A stretch of DNA of 50,283 nucleotides from NCBI GenBank assembly GCA_030748485.1, contig JASMLW010000494.1, positions 1 to 50,283 on the forward strand. Direction: 5' to 3'. The stretch comes from Pirellulaceae bacterium. GTDB lineage: Bacteria; Planctomycetota; Planctomycetia; Pirellulales; Pirellulaceae. Below, in pieces: positions 7,928 to 17,041 of this stretch. The notes below the pieces were generated by a model. That model was not told where the DNA came from. It searched no databases and saw only the letters and a program-made list of their open reading frames with translations. How positions within the stretch are numbered: the first letter of the stretch is position 1; every line of letters begins with the position of its first letter. A program made the position numbers and the translations under genes.

Positions 7928-8830
7928 TTAGCGCGGATTGGAGGCGTGCGACTCGTCGCGAGTCGTGGACGCCCCTGCGCCGTTGGCTCCATCCTCATCC
8001 CACTGTCGGCCGAACCTCATCCGCCCTTCAAAACGCTCCACTTGCGGCAACAGGTTGAAAAGTAACTCATTGATCTCGTTAAACATCGATTGGATCCGGC
8101 TCTCAAAGTAGTGCGACAGAATCGCAGCCGGGATGGCGATGGACAGCCCGGCCAACGTGGTGACCAGGGCGACGTAGATCCCTTCCGCCAGATAGTCGGC
8201 CTTGTTCCTCGAGGGGTCGAGCATGGTCGTATCGTGAAACGCGCGAATCATGCCCCAGACCGTGCCGAGCAGGCCGAGCAACGGGGTGACCGCCGCGGCC
8301 AGATTCAACCAGCGGACGTTGGCGTAGAGCCGGTCCGCCTCGCGCTCACTGGCCTCGGCGACCGAATGCTCCACTTCGGAGTGCGGGCGGCCAATCTTGA
8401 GCAGCATCGCTCGGATAACGACTGCTGCGGACGAGGGGAATTGCTGGCAGACTCGATAAGCTTGTCGCGGATCGAAGCCACCCTGAGGTCCGCCTAGTTG
8501 CCCCAATCGAGCCACCAATTGGTCGGGCAAGACTCGCGACCGCCTCAGGAAAATCAGCCGCTCGATGCCGATCGTGACGACCAACAACGACATCACGGCG
8601 ATCGGCAGCATCAGCACACCGCCCCGCACCAGCAACTGCAACAACTTGATCTCGGATTTGGGAGTCGCCGCGGCCTCCCCGGGTTGCTCAGCGACATTCT
8701 CTGATCCCGTCGGAGCGGGCTCGGCGCTAGGTCCTCCTTGGCCCAGCACAGCGTGCGACGCGAGCAAGCAGGCGATGGCCACGACACCGAAAACGGCCCA
8801 GCGGATTGGGGAGTCGGTACTATTCAACAT
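7928..8830 (-). CDS. exbB: ExbB/TolQ/MotA-family proton channel protein
   Basis: 300 residues. An N-terminal signal-like segment (about 10-30) and a Gly/Ala/Pro-rich stretch come before the usual three-helix core: about 65-90, then the conserved LAAAVTPLLGLLGTVWGMI around 175-200, then GIYVALVTTLAGLSIAIPA around 215-240. This core forms the inner-membrane proton channel with ExbD. Some ExbB proteins carry such a leading exported extension; E. coli ExbB and TolQ do not. The tail after about 265 is polar and probably disordered. It is preceded by the large TPR gene (102-bp gap) and followed by exbD, which supports joint function. Confidence 0.92.
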   Translation of the reverse strand: MLNSTDSPIRWAVFGVVAIACLLASHAVLGQGGPSAEPAPTGSENVAEQPGEAAATPKSEIKLLQLLVRGGVLMLPIAVMSLLVVTIGIERLIFLRRSRVLPDQLVARLGQLGGPQGGFDPRQAYRVCQQFPSSAAVVIRAMLLKIGRPHSEVEHSVAEASEREADRLYANVRWLNLAAAVTPLLGLLGTVWGMIRAFHDTTMLDPSRNKADYLAEGIYVALVTTLAGLSIAIPAAILSHYFESRIQSMFNEINELLFNLLPQVERFEGRMRFGRQWDEDGANGAGASTTRDESHASNPR

Positions 8831-8932
8831 GCGGACCTCGGAAGGATTGTCGTTGCCTGCTTCTGCATTGAATGGTTTCCGCCCGTTGAACCGTGACAGT
8901 TTTGGTGAGAAAAGCGGCGAGGTGGTCGTCCA

Positions 8933-11900
8933 TTATAGTTTGGCCAGGTCCGCCAGACGCTTCTTGGCGGCCGCAGCCAGGTCATCCTTGGGGTGAGTTT
9001 GCACGACGTACGTGTAGAATTTCTTGGCGTCTTGGATCAGCTGAGCCCGGTCGCCGGCGGTCGCCGCGTCTTGAATCTGAACTTCCGCACAACGGGCCGC
9101 TTCGAAGCCGGCCTTGGCTTGCCAGACCTTCGTTTCGGGAGTCGCTCTGGTCGCGCCGTAACCAAACATAACTCGCTGGAATTGCCGAATCGCGGCCGTG
9201 AACGACTTCTCTCCGAAGTAGATTTCGCCGAGCATAAACCGCGCTCGGGCTCCAACCTCGTTGCGCGACTTATCCGCAGCCAACTCAAAGTCGGCTTTCG
9301 CTTTCGCGGCGTCCTTCAATTGCTGATGAGCCCGCCCGCGCTCGTAGACGGCTTCCGCGAAGTCGTTCGAGTCTTTGTACTTCGTCACCGCCTGATCGAG
9401 CAGCGTCAGACTCGACTCCCAGTCTTTCAGCTGAGCCGCGGCTTGGCCGCCGTGCAGCAGCGTCAACATCGCAATGCGTTTGTCCTTTGACTCCGTTTTC
9501 GCGGCCGCACTGAATGCCGTAAACGCCGTTTCGTAGTCCTCCAACTTGAACGAGCACTCACCCTTCATAAACAGGGCGTCCCCGGCTAGCCCGCCCTTGG
9601 GGAACTGCCGCAACTGCTCTCCGAACTCGGTCAGCGCCTGCTTGAAGGCCTCTTGCTGAAAGTGCGTCCAGCCCAGTTTGTAGGTCGCCTTCTCTTTGAG
9701 TTCGGCTTGTGTTGACTTCTTCGCGGCCGCGTAGGCCGCCGCCGCCTCGACGTACTTCTTCGCCTCGTACCGCTGCTCGCCAACGTGGAAATTGGCTTCG
9801 GCCGCCAGCGGGCTGTCGCCGTACTTGCTGGCCAAAGCGGCGAACTGCGTGGCCGCTTGGGCGGCGTCGCCCTGCGACTTGTAGGTCCAGGCGAGTTCGT
9901 AGAGAACTTTGTCCAGGTGAGCGTACTCGGGTTGCGACTCGACGAGCCCGGCGAGCGTGACCGACGCCGCTTTCCAGTCCTTCAAACCGACTTGCGCCAG
10001 CCCCTTCTCGTAAAGCGCGTCGGACAACGAGTTGCCCTTTGGTTCGGTCTTCAAGAATGCGTCGACATCGGCGATCGACTCCTTGAACTTGCCGAGTTGC
10101 CGTTGGCACATGGCCCGGGCGAACTGACCTTCGGCCGCCAGCTGATGGTCCCCGTGCTTTTCGAGCAGCGTCGTCAGCGCGGCGACCGCCGCCGGGAATT
10201 CACTCAAACGCAAGTGGCTCCAGCCGGAGCCGTACAGACTGAACGGAGCAAACAAGGAGTCCGGCCAGTTGTCGCTGACCGCCTTGTACTCTTTGGCCGC
10301 GTCCGCCCACTGCGATCCGGCGTAGTGGATTTCTCCGAGACGGTAGTGCGCCTGGTCGCCGATCGCGGTCTGGGGGAATTTCTCGAAGATCTGCGCGAGC
10401 GTCTTCTTGGCCGCATCGATCTGGTTCAACTTGAACTGGCAGCGTCCCAAGAACAGCATCGTTTCGTCGGCCTGCCGCCAGTCGGCTTGGTGCTTCAAAG
10501 AGGCCTGCAAGGCCGTGGACGCCTCGTCGAATTTGTCTCCGTAAAACCGGCTCGCCCCCATCAAATAGTTGGCCTCCGCCTGTTGCGGCGGCGTCTTCAA
10601 CCGCGCCACTTGAGCCGTCAGGTAGGTGTCGGCGTCGGCGTACTTCTTCTGCAAGTACAACGCAGCTCCCAGACGAACGACCCAATTGGCCGACTCGGTG
10701 TGCTCCTTCAACTCCGCCAGCTCGCGCAGGTCTTTCTCCGCCTCCGCCGGACGGCCCAGTTGCAGCAAGCTCTCGGCGCGGACGTAGCGAGCGTCGGGAG
10801 CCAACCGGTCCTCGGCGTACTTCTCCGTGAACTGAGCCGACAAATCGAGCGCCTGTTGATAATCCTTCAACTCCATGGCCGCGAACGCTGCGTTGTAGGC
10901 GGCCTGCGGCGCGAGGGCGTGGCCGGCGTGATCGGCGGCCGCTTTCAAGAACAACGCCAGCGCCTGCCGACGGCCCGCGTCACCCTGCTCGTACAACGCG
11001 TCGGCCTGGTCCAACTTGAGATGAACCAGATACTCACTCTCCTCGGCGGCGGCGATCGTCTGCTCGGCCAATTTGGCGGCGGCGGCGTGCTGCCCTTCGC
11101 GGAGTTGAATTCGACACAACCAGTGCGCGGCCTCCGGCCCGTCCTTGGTCTTCTTATCCAATACCTGCTGGAGCCACTTCTTCGCTTCCGCCGCGTTGTC
11201 GGCGCGGTAATAGCAACGGGCCGCCGCCATCGTCGCCGGCTCCTTGTATTTGGTTGCCGGGAACTTGGCGATCAATTGAGCGTAGCCGTCGGCCGCAGCC
11301 GAAAACTCATTCAGATTCGACAAACACGCGGCCCGCCGGTACGCGGCGTGATCGGCCGATGCGAAACCGGCCGCGTCGGACACTTCTTGGAACAGACGAA
11401 CGGCCGCTTCCAATTGATCCGTCTGAGCCAAGGTCTCCGCCTTCCGCATGCGGACCTCATTGGTCAGCGGGTCTTGCTTGCACTTGCTCAGAAATTGATC
11501 GTAAGCCTCACCGGCCTCGGCGAACTCCTTCAACTCCTCCAAGGAAACACCCAACGCATACAACGCGTCGCAGAGCAACTTCGATTCGGCGTGATCCTTC
11601 ACCAACTGGCGGTACGGCGCGAGAGACTCCTTCACCTTGCCCGACATATAGAGCGACTCGGCGCGGAAAAACAGAGCCTGGTCGGCGTACTTCGTCTTGG
11701 GATGTTTCGTCAATAATTCTCCGAAGGTGGCGGCCGCTTTGACAAACAGCTCCTTCTTACCGGTCTGGGCCGCAGAGTACTGGGACCAAGCCCAATTCAG
11801 ATATGCGTCCTCGATCAACTCGAACTTGGGCGCGCTCTTGACGACCTGCTCGAACGATCCCGCCGCCGCCTCGTACTGCTTCAGCTGGAGTTGGCAAACG

Positions 11901-12148
11901 CCCTGGTAATGGCGAGCTTTCGGGACGAGCGGATCCTTCGGGTACTTGCCCAAGAACTTCTTCCACTCCTCCAACGCCAAATCGTAGGCGCCATTGTTTT
12001 GGAAATTGGCGGCGTCGGAAAACAGGGTCAGCGACTCCTGAGATGACTTCTCCTGGGCGGCCGCGTCCGTCGCCGGATCCCCGACGCAAATGAGAACAAC
12101 CGCCGTGATTGCGATCAGCCGACGCACCATCGCCATTTTTCCAACCAT
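8933..12148 (-). CDS. Large exported TPR-repeat protein of the ExbBD gene unit
   Basis: 1071 residues made almost wholly of tetratricopeptide repeats, after a signal peptide (RRLIAITAVVLICVG followed by ATDAAAQ). The repeats resemble those of the outer-membrane/periplasmic YbgF (CpoB) and BamD group, for example PKARHYQGVCQLQLKQYEAA and DALYEKGLAQVGLKDWKAAS. I start it at ATG 12148, because GGTGAGGAG precedes that codon; an in-frame GTG at 12178 is the longer alternative. It is first in a minus-strand run with exbB, exbD and the giant linker protein. In Tol systems a TPR protein, CpoB, is coded next to tolQRAB-pal, so a periplasmic coordinating role is plausible but inferred. Very even composition suggests repeat expansion. 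Confidence 0.88.
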   Translation of the reverse strand: MVGKMAMVRRLIAITAVVLICVGDPATDAAAQEKSSQESLTLFSDAANFQNNGAYDLALEEWKKFLGKYPKDPLVPKARHYQGVCQLQLKQYEAAAGSFEQVVKSAPKFELIEDAYLNWAWSQYSAAQTGKKELFVKAAATFGELLTKHPKTKYADQALFFRAESLYMSGKVKESLAPYRQLVKDHAESKLLCDALYALGVSLEELKEFAEAGEAYDQFLSKCKQDPLTNEVRMRKAETLAQTDQLEAAVRLFQEVSDAAGFASADHAAYRRAACLSNLNEFSAAADGYAQLIAKFPATKYKEPATMAAARCYYRADNAAEAKKWLQQVLDKKTKDGPEAAHWLCRIQLREGQHAAAAKLAEQTIAAAEESEYLVHLKLDQADALYEQGDAGRRQALALFLKAAADHAGHALAPQAAYNAAFAAMELKDYQQALDLSAQFTEKYAEDRLAPDARYVRAESLLQLGRPAEAEKDLRELAELKEHTESANWVVRLGAALYLQKKYADADTYLTAQVARLKTPPQQAEANYLMGASRFYGDKFDEASTALQASLKHQADWRQADETMLFLGRCQFKLNQIDAAKKTLAQIFEKFPQTAIGDQAHYRLGEIHYAGSQWADAAKEYKAVSDNWPDSLFAPFSLYGSGWSHLRLSEFPAAVAALTTLLEKHGDHQLAAEGQFARAMCQRQLGKFKESIADVDAFLKTEPKGNSLSDALYEKGLAQVGLKDWKAASVTLAGLVESQPEYAHLDKVLYELAWTYKSQGDAAQAATQFAALASKYGDSPLAAEANFHVGEQRYEAKKYVEAAAAYAAAKKSTQAELKEKATYKLGWTHFQQEAFKQALTEFGEQLRQFPKGGLAGDALFMKGECSFKLEDYETAFTAFSAAAKTESKDKRIAMLTLLHGGQAAAQLKDWESSLTLLDQAVTKYKDSNDFAEAVYERGRAHQQLKDAAKAKADFELAADKSRNEVGARARFMLGEIYFGEKSFTAAIRQFQRVMFGYGATRATPETKVWQAKAGFEAARCAEVQIQDAATAGDRAQLIQDAKKFYTYVVQTHPKDDLAAAAKKRLADLAKL

Positions 12149-12207
12149 CTTTTTCTCCTCACCAAAGCGCCGCTCCACGGCCGCTAAGACATTCGCGATT
12201 CAACCGT

Positions 12208-12256
12208 CCCCGATGTTTGCACGATTGTGCACTCGGTCGAGTTTATAACATCGGGG
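12208..12256. promoter_or_regulatory. Nested inverted repeat in the leader region of the TPR-exbBD unit
   Basis: Perfect 10-bp arms CCCCGATGTT (12208-12217) and AACATCGGGG (12247-12256) enclose a second small hairpin TGCAC-GATT-GTGCA. On the minus strand the word TATAAA lies just inside one arm, so this may overlap a promoter; no good -35 was found. The rest of the 12149-12542 gap holds only GC-rich sequence with a smaller inverted repeat CCCGCCA/TGGCGGG near 12405-12430 and no gene that I can support. Confidence 0.5.
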
Positions 12257-12542
12257 TCGAGTACGAAAAGGTTCCTTCAGTGCATGGCCGCACCGTGGCG
12301 AGTTGTTTCAGTTAATTTGCTCCGCCAACGGCGTTTTCTCTGGGTTTCCGCCACGGCTCACGCACCGAGCGAATGGCCGCACGCCTGTCGACCGCCGGCC
12401 TCGCCCGCCAATCCTTGCCGCTGGCGGGCCACGCCGTTAGGCTAACTCGCTCGCTTCTGTCAGCTCCCATTCGCTTGTCGCCCGTCGTTTTTTGCCCCCC
12501 GGGCTCCACCTCTCACCCACATTTAACGGAAAAACCACGCCA

Positions 12543-13523
12543 GTGTTTCGTGTTCTCGTCACAGGCGGAGCTGGATTCATCGGATCGCACCTGACTGGAG
12601 CCCTTCTCCAGCAGGGGCACCGGGTCACCGTTGTGGACGATGAATCGACAGGAAAACGGGGCAACCTCGCGCATCTCCTCGAACATCCGCACCTTACGTA
12701 TCTTGCCGGATCGGTCGGAGACGCTGACCTGGTCCGCGATCTGCTGGCCGACGTCGACCGAATCTATCATCTGGCCGCTGCGGTCGGTGTCGCTCTGATC
12801 GCCCGCGAGCCGATCGCTACGATCGAACGCAACGTCTACCCAACCGAACTGCTGCTTCGCGAAACGATGAAGGTCGCAGAAACGGGCCGCGATGTGCGGT
12901 TCTTCTTGGCCAGCACCAGCGAGGTCTACGGCAAAAACCCCAAGGAGAAGTGGTGCGAGGACGACGACCTCGTCTTCGGTCCGACGAAACGGGCACGCTG
13001 GTCGTATGGGGCCTCCAAAGCCATCGACGAGTTCCTCGCTTTGGCCTACTGGCGGCAGTATCGATTGCCGGTCGTCATCGGGCGATTCTTCAACGTCGTC
13101 GGCCCCCGACAAACGGGAGCCTACGGCATGGTGTTGCCCCGATTTGTGGAGGCAGCTGTCGCCGGAAAGCCGTTGCGAGTTCACGACGACGGCCGACAAA
13201 TACGCTGCTTCGGCCACGTCGACGACGTCATCGGCTCGGTCGTGGAATTGATGGAGTTGCCGGCTGCGGCCGGTCGCATCGTCAACATCGGCAGCGATGA
13301 GCCGGTGAGCATTCTCGAACTGGCCGAACGCGTCATCGCGGCCGCCGGCACGGGGGCGGAAGTGGAGTTTCAGTCGTACGCAGACGCTTACGACGAAGAC
13401 TTCGAAGATATTCGCCGCCGCGTTCCCGATCTCACGCTGCTGCATTCCCTGGTCGGCGACAAACGAAAATACAACCTCGACGCCATCATCGGCGAGTTAA
13501 TCGAGCAGAAGAAGGTCGAGTAA
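12543..13523 (+). CDS. NAD-dependent epimerase/dehydratase (extended SDR)
   Basis: About 326 residues of the extended short-chain dehydrogenase family that act on nucleotide sugars. The N-terminal VLVTGGAGFIGSHL is the glycine-rich NAD(P)-binding motif, and YGASKAIDEF gives the catalytic Tyr-xxx-Lys. The middle RFFNVVGPRQTGAYGMVLPRF and FGHVDDVIGSVVELM segments are typical of UDP-glucose/UDP-xylose type enzymes. Substrate cannot be fixed: UDP-glucose 4-epimerase, UDP-glucuronate decarboxylase and dTDP-sugar enzymes share these motifs. I use GTG at 12543, directly before FRVLVTGG; a TTG at 12492 would add 17 unlikely residues. It is a single plus-strand gene between two minus-strand units. Confidence 0.9.
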   Translation: MFRVLVTGGAGFIGSHLTGALLQQGHRVTVVDDESTGKRGNLAHLLEHPHLTYLAGSVGDADLVRDLLADVDRIYHLAAAVGVALIAREPIATIERNVYPTELLLRETMKVAETGRDVRFFLASTSEVYGKNPKEKWCEDDDLVFGPTKRARWSYGASKAIDEFLALAYWRQYRLPVVIGRFFNVVGPRQTGAYGMVLPRFVEAAVAGKPLRVHDDGRQIRCFGHVDDVIGSVVELMELPAAAGRIVNIGSDEPVSILELAERVIAAAGTGAEVEFQSYADAYDEDFEDIRRRVPDLTLLHSLVGDKRKYNLDAIIGELIEQKKVE

Positions 13524-13549
13524 GGCGCGGCCGAAACCCTTCGTCGCGC

Positions 13550-14482
13550 CTAGTGCCGATACGGCGGCGGGATCAACTCGTCTCCCCCCGGCTGTTTCAC
13601 TTCGGCTCCGTGAGTCGACATCAACTGGGTGTAGACGACGTAGTCGATGCTCTGGTGGAGGAATTGAGTTCTCCCGCTCGCATAGACGGCGTTGACTCCA
13701 CCCAGGTGAAAACTGGCGGGCCGCATGAATCGGCTGGTCTGATCCGACCGGCCGACTTCCTCGTTGATTCCCAGCAACTGCAGCGGATCGCGGACGGCGT
13801 CGACTCCTTTCACATCCGCGCGCCAGACGAATCCCGTCAGCAGTTCGCCGTGGTCGTACCAGTTGCCGGCACCCATGTTCTCCGTAATCAACAGCGTTGC
13901 GTTCGAGCCGTCGTGCTTGATCAGGTAGTCGAGAGAAACCGACTGGGGATGAGCGGCGGATTGGTCGTGAGCAATCCCGTTCTCGCGCCAGTCGACCGGG
14001 GCGTCGGTGGCCGGTTGCAACGCATCGGGCATGCCGCTGTTGATGACCCAATGGCTGCGCGGTCCCCAGCCCTCCTCGGGTGGTTCGGCCGCCGGACAGA
14101 GCAAGGTGATGATCAGCGTCGTCGGGTTGGATTCGACGTCGCTCATCACCAGTTCGGCCGCCGCCGCCCAGGGGCTCTCCCCTCGAGGCGAGCGGTCGAG
14201 GTCGTCGAGGATGGCGGTCGTCCAACCGATGGAGCGGTCCGTTGTCGGAAGGACTTCCCGAGTCCCCGGAAAGCGGCCGACCCGGTTCTCCCAACGGATT
14301 ATCGCCTCGGCCGTTTGAATCTGTCGAAACTCGCACAGGCTGCGACGCGCCTGAGCTCGCCGTTGCAGAATCCAGGGAGCGAGCACGATGAGACCGGCGA
14401 ATAGTGCGACCGCCAGAACGACGACTTCCCGCGCCGCCACCCCTCTTCTCAGGCAGAACGGTGAATGTCCGGGGCGAATCAT
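13550..14482 (-). CDS. DUF1559-like pseudopilin protein
   Basis: About 310 residues. The N-terminus RRGVAAREVVVLAVALFAG has a glycine followed five residues later by glutamate and then a hydrophobic helix, the arrangement of a prepilin peptidase site, although the usual FTLVE is changed. The C-terminal part (SFHLGGVNAVYASGRTQFLH) matches the end of DUF1559 proteins, a family greatly expanded in planctomycetes and of unclear function. Start is placed at ATG 14482; a TTG four codons upstream is also possible. It is divergent from another prepilin-like gene at 14659, so the two may belong to one type II secretion or pilus-like system, which is inferred. Confidence 0.75.
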   Translation of the reverse strand: MIRPGHSPFCLRRGVAAREVVVLAVALFAGLIVLAPWILQRRAQARRSLCEFRQIQTAEAIIRWENRVGRFPGTREVLPTTDRSIGWTTAILDDLDRSPRGESPWAAAAELVMSDVESNPTTLIITLLCPAAEPPEEGWGPRSHWVINSGMPDALQPATDAPVDWRENGIAHDQSAAHPQSVSLDYLIKHDGSNATLLITENMGAGNWYDHGELLTGFVWRADVKGVDAVRDPLQLLGINEEVGRSDQTSRFMRPASFHLGGVNAVYASGRTQFLHQSIDYVVYTQLMSTHGAEVKQPGGDELIPPPYRH

Positions 14483-14658
14483 TCTTCTTGACAAACGCTG
14501 GTGGGCTCAGTCGAATGGACGGTGTAAGATAAATGGTATGCGGCAATTGCGCCGCGTTCCGACGGTTCATTGGGGTCACATCACCGCCGTCGTCCAGTTT
14601 CCCGTTCTTGCCCATCCTTGCAACCCCAATCAAATCAACTCTGAAGGGAAGTGGCGCC

Positions 14659-16518
14659 ATGATGCGACACCCTCGCGCGCGGCATGCCAGACGTTCGCGC
14701 TCCGGTCTCACTCTGGTCGAAATGATGGTTTCGACCGTTGTCACGTTGCTCGTCATTCTCGCCATGGCGCAGGCGTTCGCCATGATCGGAGTGAATGTGG
14801 AGAGCAAGCGAGCGATGGTCGAAATGTCGACTCAATTGCGCAACATGGGCAACCGATTCCACGAAGATCTCTCCGGACTCACCGTGCCGGCCCGCCCCTG
14901 GCCGACCCGATCGGCTGGCGAAGGCATGCTGGAGTTGATTGAAGGCCCGATGACCGACGCGACACCGCTCGTGGCTGCCGCCGGGCTGCCGCCGTTGTTG
15001 GGCGATTTGGACGACATGGTTTTCCACACCAGCCGCCGAGTCGACTCATCGTTTATCGGCAAGGTCGCGCTGCCCGGCCCCGATGGGGGTTGGGGCGTCT
15101 TCAATGTCGACGACGACAACGACGGCACGATCGACAACTTCGATGAAGTCGCCTGGCCCGGTTCGGATGATCTGATCACGATCGACGGCCAAGTCGCCGA
15201 AGTGGCCTGGTACGCCTTGGGCGTCGACGAAGATGCGCCCATCCGCTCGACGTTCACGCAGCCACCACCGCCCGCGGTCGCCGTTCCCACGTTTGATCCG
15301 ACCGAGTACTCGGTGCACCGTCGCGAACTTCTCGTTCGTCCCGACCTGGCTCCTGGCGCCAACGGGTTGATTGGGACCTTCGCCGCGCCTTCCACCAATC
15401 AAGGCGATCTGAGGGTGCTGGCCATCAACCTGCGGCGGTTCTTCAAGTCCAACGACACATCGGTCCGCAAACGTATTGTTGTCAGCGGAGGACGCGTCTT
15501 GGTCAGTGTATTCGCGAACACACTGGCGGACCTGTCGCAACGAGAGAACCGATTCGGCCACTACCCCGTCTTGGCTCACAACATCTACACCGGCAGCTAC
15601 GCCATCGTGAACGGCGGAATCGACCAGAGGTTCCCTTTCCCAGTCGAAGAAATCTTCGCCACACCGCCTCGGAGCCGCGTTGAATCTCCGCTGATTTCGA
15701 GGATTCATGACTTTCCCAGAAGCGTCACTGCGCCGCGGATGCTTTCGGTTAATTTCTCCACGGATCCCATCGACGGTAGCCTGTTGATCCGCCCCGACGC
15801 GGAAACGATGGTCGCGAACAACGTTGTGAGTTTCGACTTGAAGGTCTACGACCCGTCCGCGGCTATCCGTGTTCACCCGGGCCCCGACGGCGCGTGGGGC
15901 GGACTGAATGTCGATGACGACAACGACGGCATCACCGACAATATGACCGAAGCGGGTTGGCCGACGACCGACGACTCGGACGCGCTGACTCACGATATGC
16001 CCTTGGTTCAAGCAATCATCGCCAACGGCGGCAACATCAATGTGGCGACTCCCGTGATCGGATTCGGCGCCTACATGGATCTCAACTACGCGGGGACGAC
16101 CGGCTTGTCTGTCTTCTCCGGCCCGCGGACGGTGCGATCGCGCGCCCCCGCCTCACTCACCCCCTCGCCGACGCCCCTGCGAATGGTCGTTTCGACGTAT
16201 GACACGTGGTCCTACTTCTACGAAATCGATGGCGTCAACCAAAACGCCAACAGTGGCAACTTTGCCGGCAATCGCCTCGACGACAACAACAATAATGCAG
16301 TCGACGAAGGCGCCGAGGCGAACATGCCAATCATCGATGAAGGGGCGAACGCCCGCGACGACAACGGCGTCAACGGCCCCGACGATCCATTGGAACGCGA
16401 GACGGCGCCTCCCTACGAAGCGCCCCTGCGAGGCATGCAGGCGAGATTGCGAGTTTACGAGCCGGACACGCGGCAAGTCCGCCAAATCTCGGTCGGCGTC
16501 GACTTTCTTCCCGAGTAG
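14659..16518 (+). CDS. Prepilin-type (PulJ-like) protein with Asp-rich calcium-type motifs
   Basis: 619 residues. The N-terminus SRSGLTLVEMMVSTVVTLL is a textbook prepilin cleavage and methylation site (Gly16, Leu17, Glu21), as in minor pseudopilins such as PulJ/GspJ, but the protein is about three times longer than those. Inserted in it are three Asp-rich loops: NVDDDNDGTIDN near residue 150, NVDDDNDGITDN near 417 and RLDDNNNNAVDE near 538, which look like calcium-binding loops of thrombospondin-type-3 or dockerin-like repeats. Start is ATG 14659 with AAGGGAAG upstream. The next gene begins 2 bp after its stop, so the two are probably translated together. A role in a type II secretion-like complex is inferred. 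Confidence 0.85.
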   Translation: MMRHPRARHARRSRSGLTLVEMMVSTVVTLLVILAMAQAFAMIGVNVESKRAMVEMSTQLRNMGNRFHEDLSGLTVPARPWPTRSAGEGMLELIEGPMTDATPLVAAAGLPPLLGDLDDMVFHTSRRVDSSFIGKVALPGPDGGWGVFNVDDDNDGTIDNFDEVAWPGSDDLITIDGQVAEVAWYALGVDEDAPIRSTFTQPPPPAVAVPTFDPTEYSVHRRELLVRPDLAPGANGLIGTFAAPSTNQGDLRVLAINLRRFFKSNDTSVRKRIVVSGGRVLVSVFANTLADLSQRENRFGHYPVLAHNIYTGSYAIVNGGIDQRFPFPVEEIFATPPRSRVESPLISRIHDFPRSVTAPRMLSVNFSTDPIDGSLLIRPDAETMVANNVVSFDLKVYDPSAAIRVHPGPDGAWGGLNVDDDNDGITDNMTEAGWPTTDDSDALTHDMPLVQAIIANGGNINVATPVIGFGAYMDLNYAGTTGLSVFSGPRTVRSRAPASLTPSPTPLRMVVSTYDTWSYFYEIDGVNQNANSGNFAGNRLDDNNNNAVDEGAEANMPIIDEGANARDDNGVNGPDDPLERETAPPYEAPLRGMQARLRVYEPDTRQVRQISVGVDFLPE

Positions 16519-16520
16519 CC

Positions 16521-16919
16521 GTGACGCATACGATCCGCCTGCAAGGACCCTGGGAATTGCTGACCGCGCGCGGTCCGATGCGGTTCCAAGCGCCCGGCTC
16601 ACTCGAACTCACCGATCATTCCGACGTCGCCGGCGGTGAGATTCGTTGCCGGCGTCGGTTTCATCGGCCCACCGGCATCGCTGGCTCCACCGTGCATCTG
16701 GTCGTCGCCCCAACTCCTCACTCCAGCAACACAGAGGTCTTTCTCGACAACTGTTCACTCGGGTCAACTTCGTCATCCGAACTTCGGTTCGAACTCAATG
16801 ACCTCAAACAGGCCAGCATGTTGGAATTGAAGAGCCGCTACGATTCGCCGCCGCCGCCCGACGCGCCGCTGATCGGCGAAGTGCGACTGGAAATCGACGA
16901 CCGGCAGAGAGATTGCTAA
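16521..16919 (+). CDS. Hypothetical protein coupled to the prepilin gene
   Basis: 132 residues, not recognised. It starts with GTG only 2 bp after the upstream stop, which points to translational coupling. The sequence opens THTIRLQGPWELL and continues with RFQAPGSLEL, RRRFHRPTGI and HLVVAPTPHSSNTEVFLDN. This order resembles the N-terminal part of beta-sandwich galactose-binding-like domains, where an inserted body is compared with a reference structure. There is no signal peptide and no obvious active-site motif. Cytoplasmic location is therefore likely unless it uses its neighbour. The function is unknown. Confidence 0.7.
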   Translation: MTHTIRLQGPWELLTARGPMRFQAPGSLELTDHSDVAGGEIRCRRRFHRPTGIAGSTVHLVVAPTPHSSNTEVFLDNCSLGSTSSSELRFELNDLKQASMLELKSRYDSPPPPDAPLIGEVRLEIDDRQRDC

Positions 16920-16928
16920 GCTGGGTGT

Positions 16929-16967
16929 CCTGACGTTTGATCCTGACGTTTGATCCTGACGTTTGAG
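16929..16967 (+). repeat. 13-bp tandem repeat (three copies)
   Basis: Three head-to-tail units of CCTGACGTTTGAT, the last ending in G. They are followed by looser repeats of CAGTCGCTCA up to about 17020. They sit in the short gap before the DUF1080 lipoprotein gene at 17042. Confidence 0.85.
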
Positions 16968-17041
16968 CGATCGGCCAGTCGCTCAGCAGTTGTTCACCAG
17001 TCGCTCACCAATCGCTCGCCCCACCCCATGAGAATCATCGC

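Noticed and set aside
9785-11716. A 643-codon plus-strand open frame opposite the TPR gene
   Set aside because: It is antisense to a clear TPR protein; the high GC and even codon use of that gene open long frames on the other strand. No ribosome binding site or known motif.
14488-14530. TTGACA followed by TAAGAT as a promoter for the prepilin gene
   Set aside because: The two words are about 31 bp apart, too far for a sigma-70 promoter.
13497-14807. A 436-codon minus-strand frame over the pseudopilin pair
   Set aside because: It runs in another frame over both the DUF1559 gene and the start of the prepilin gene, and has no recognisable domain.
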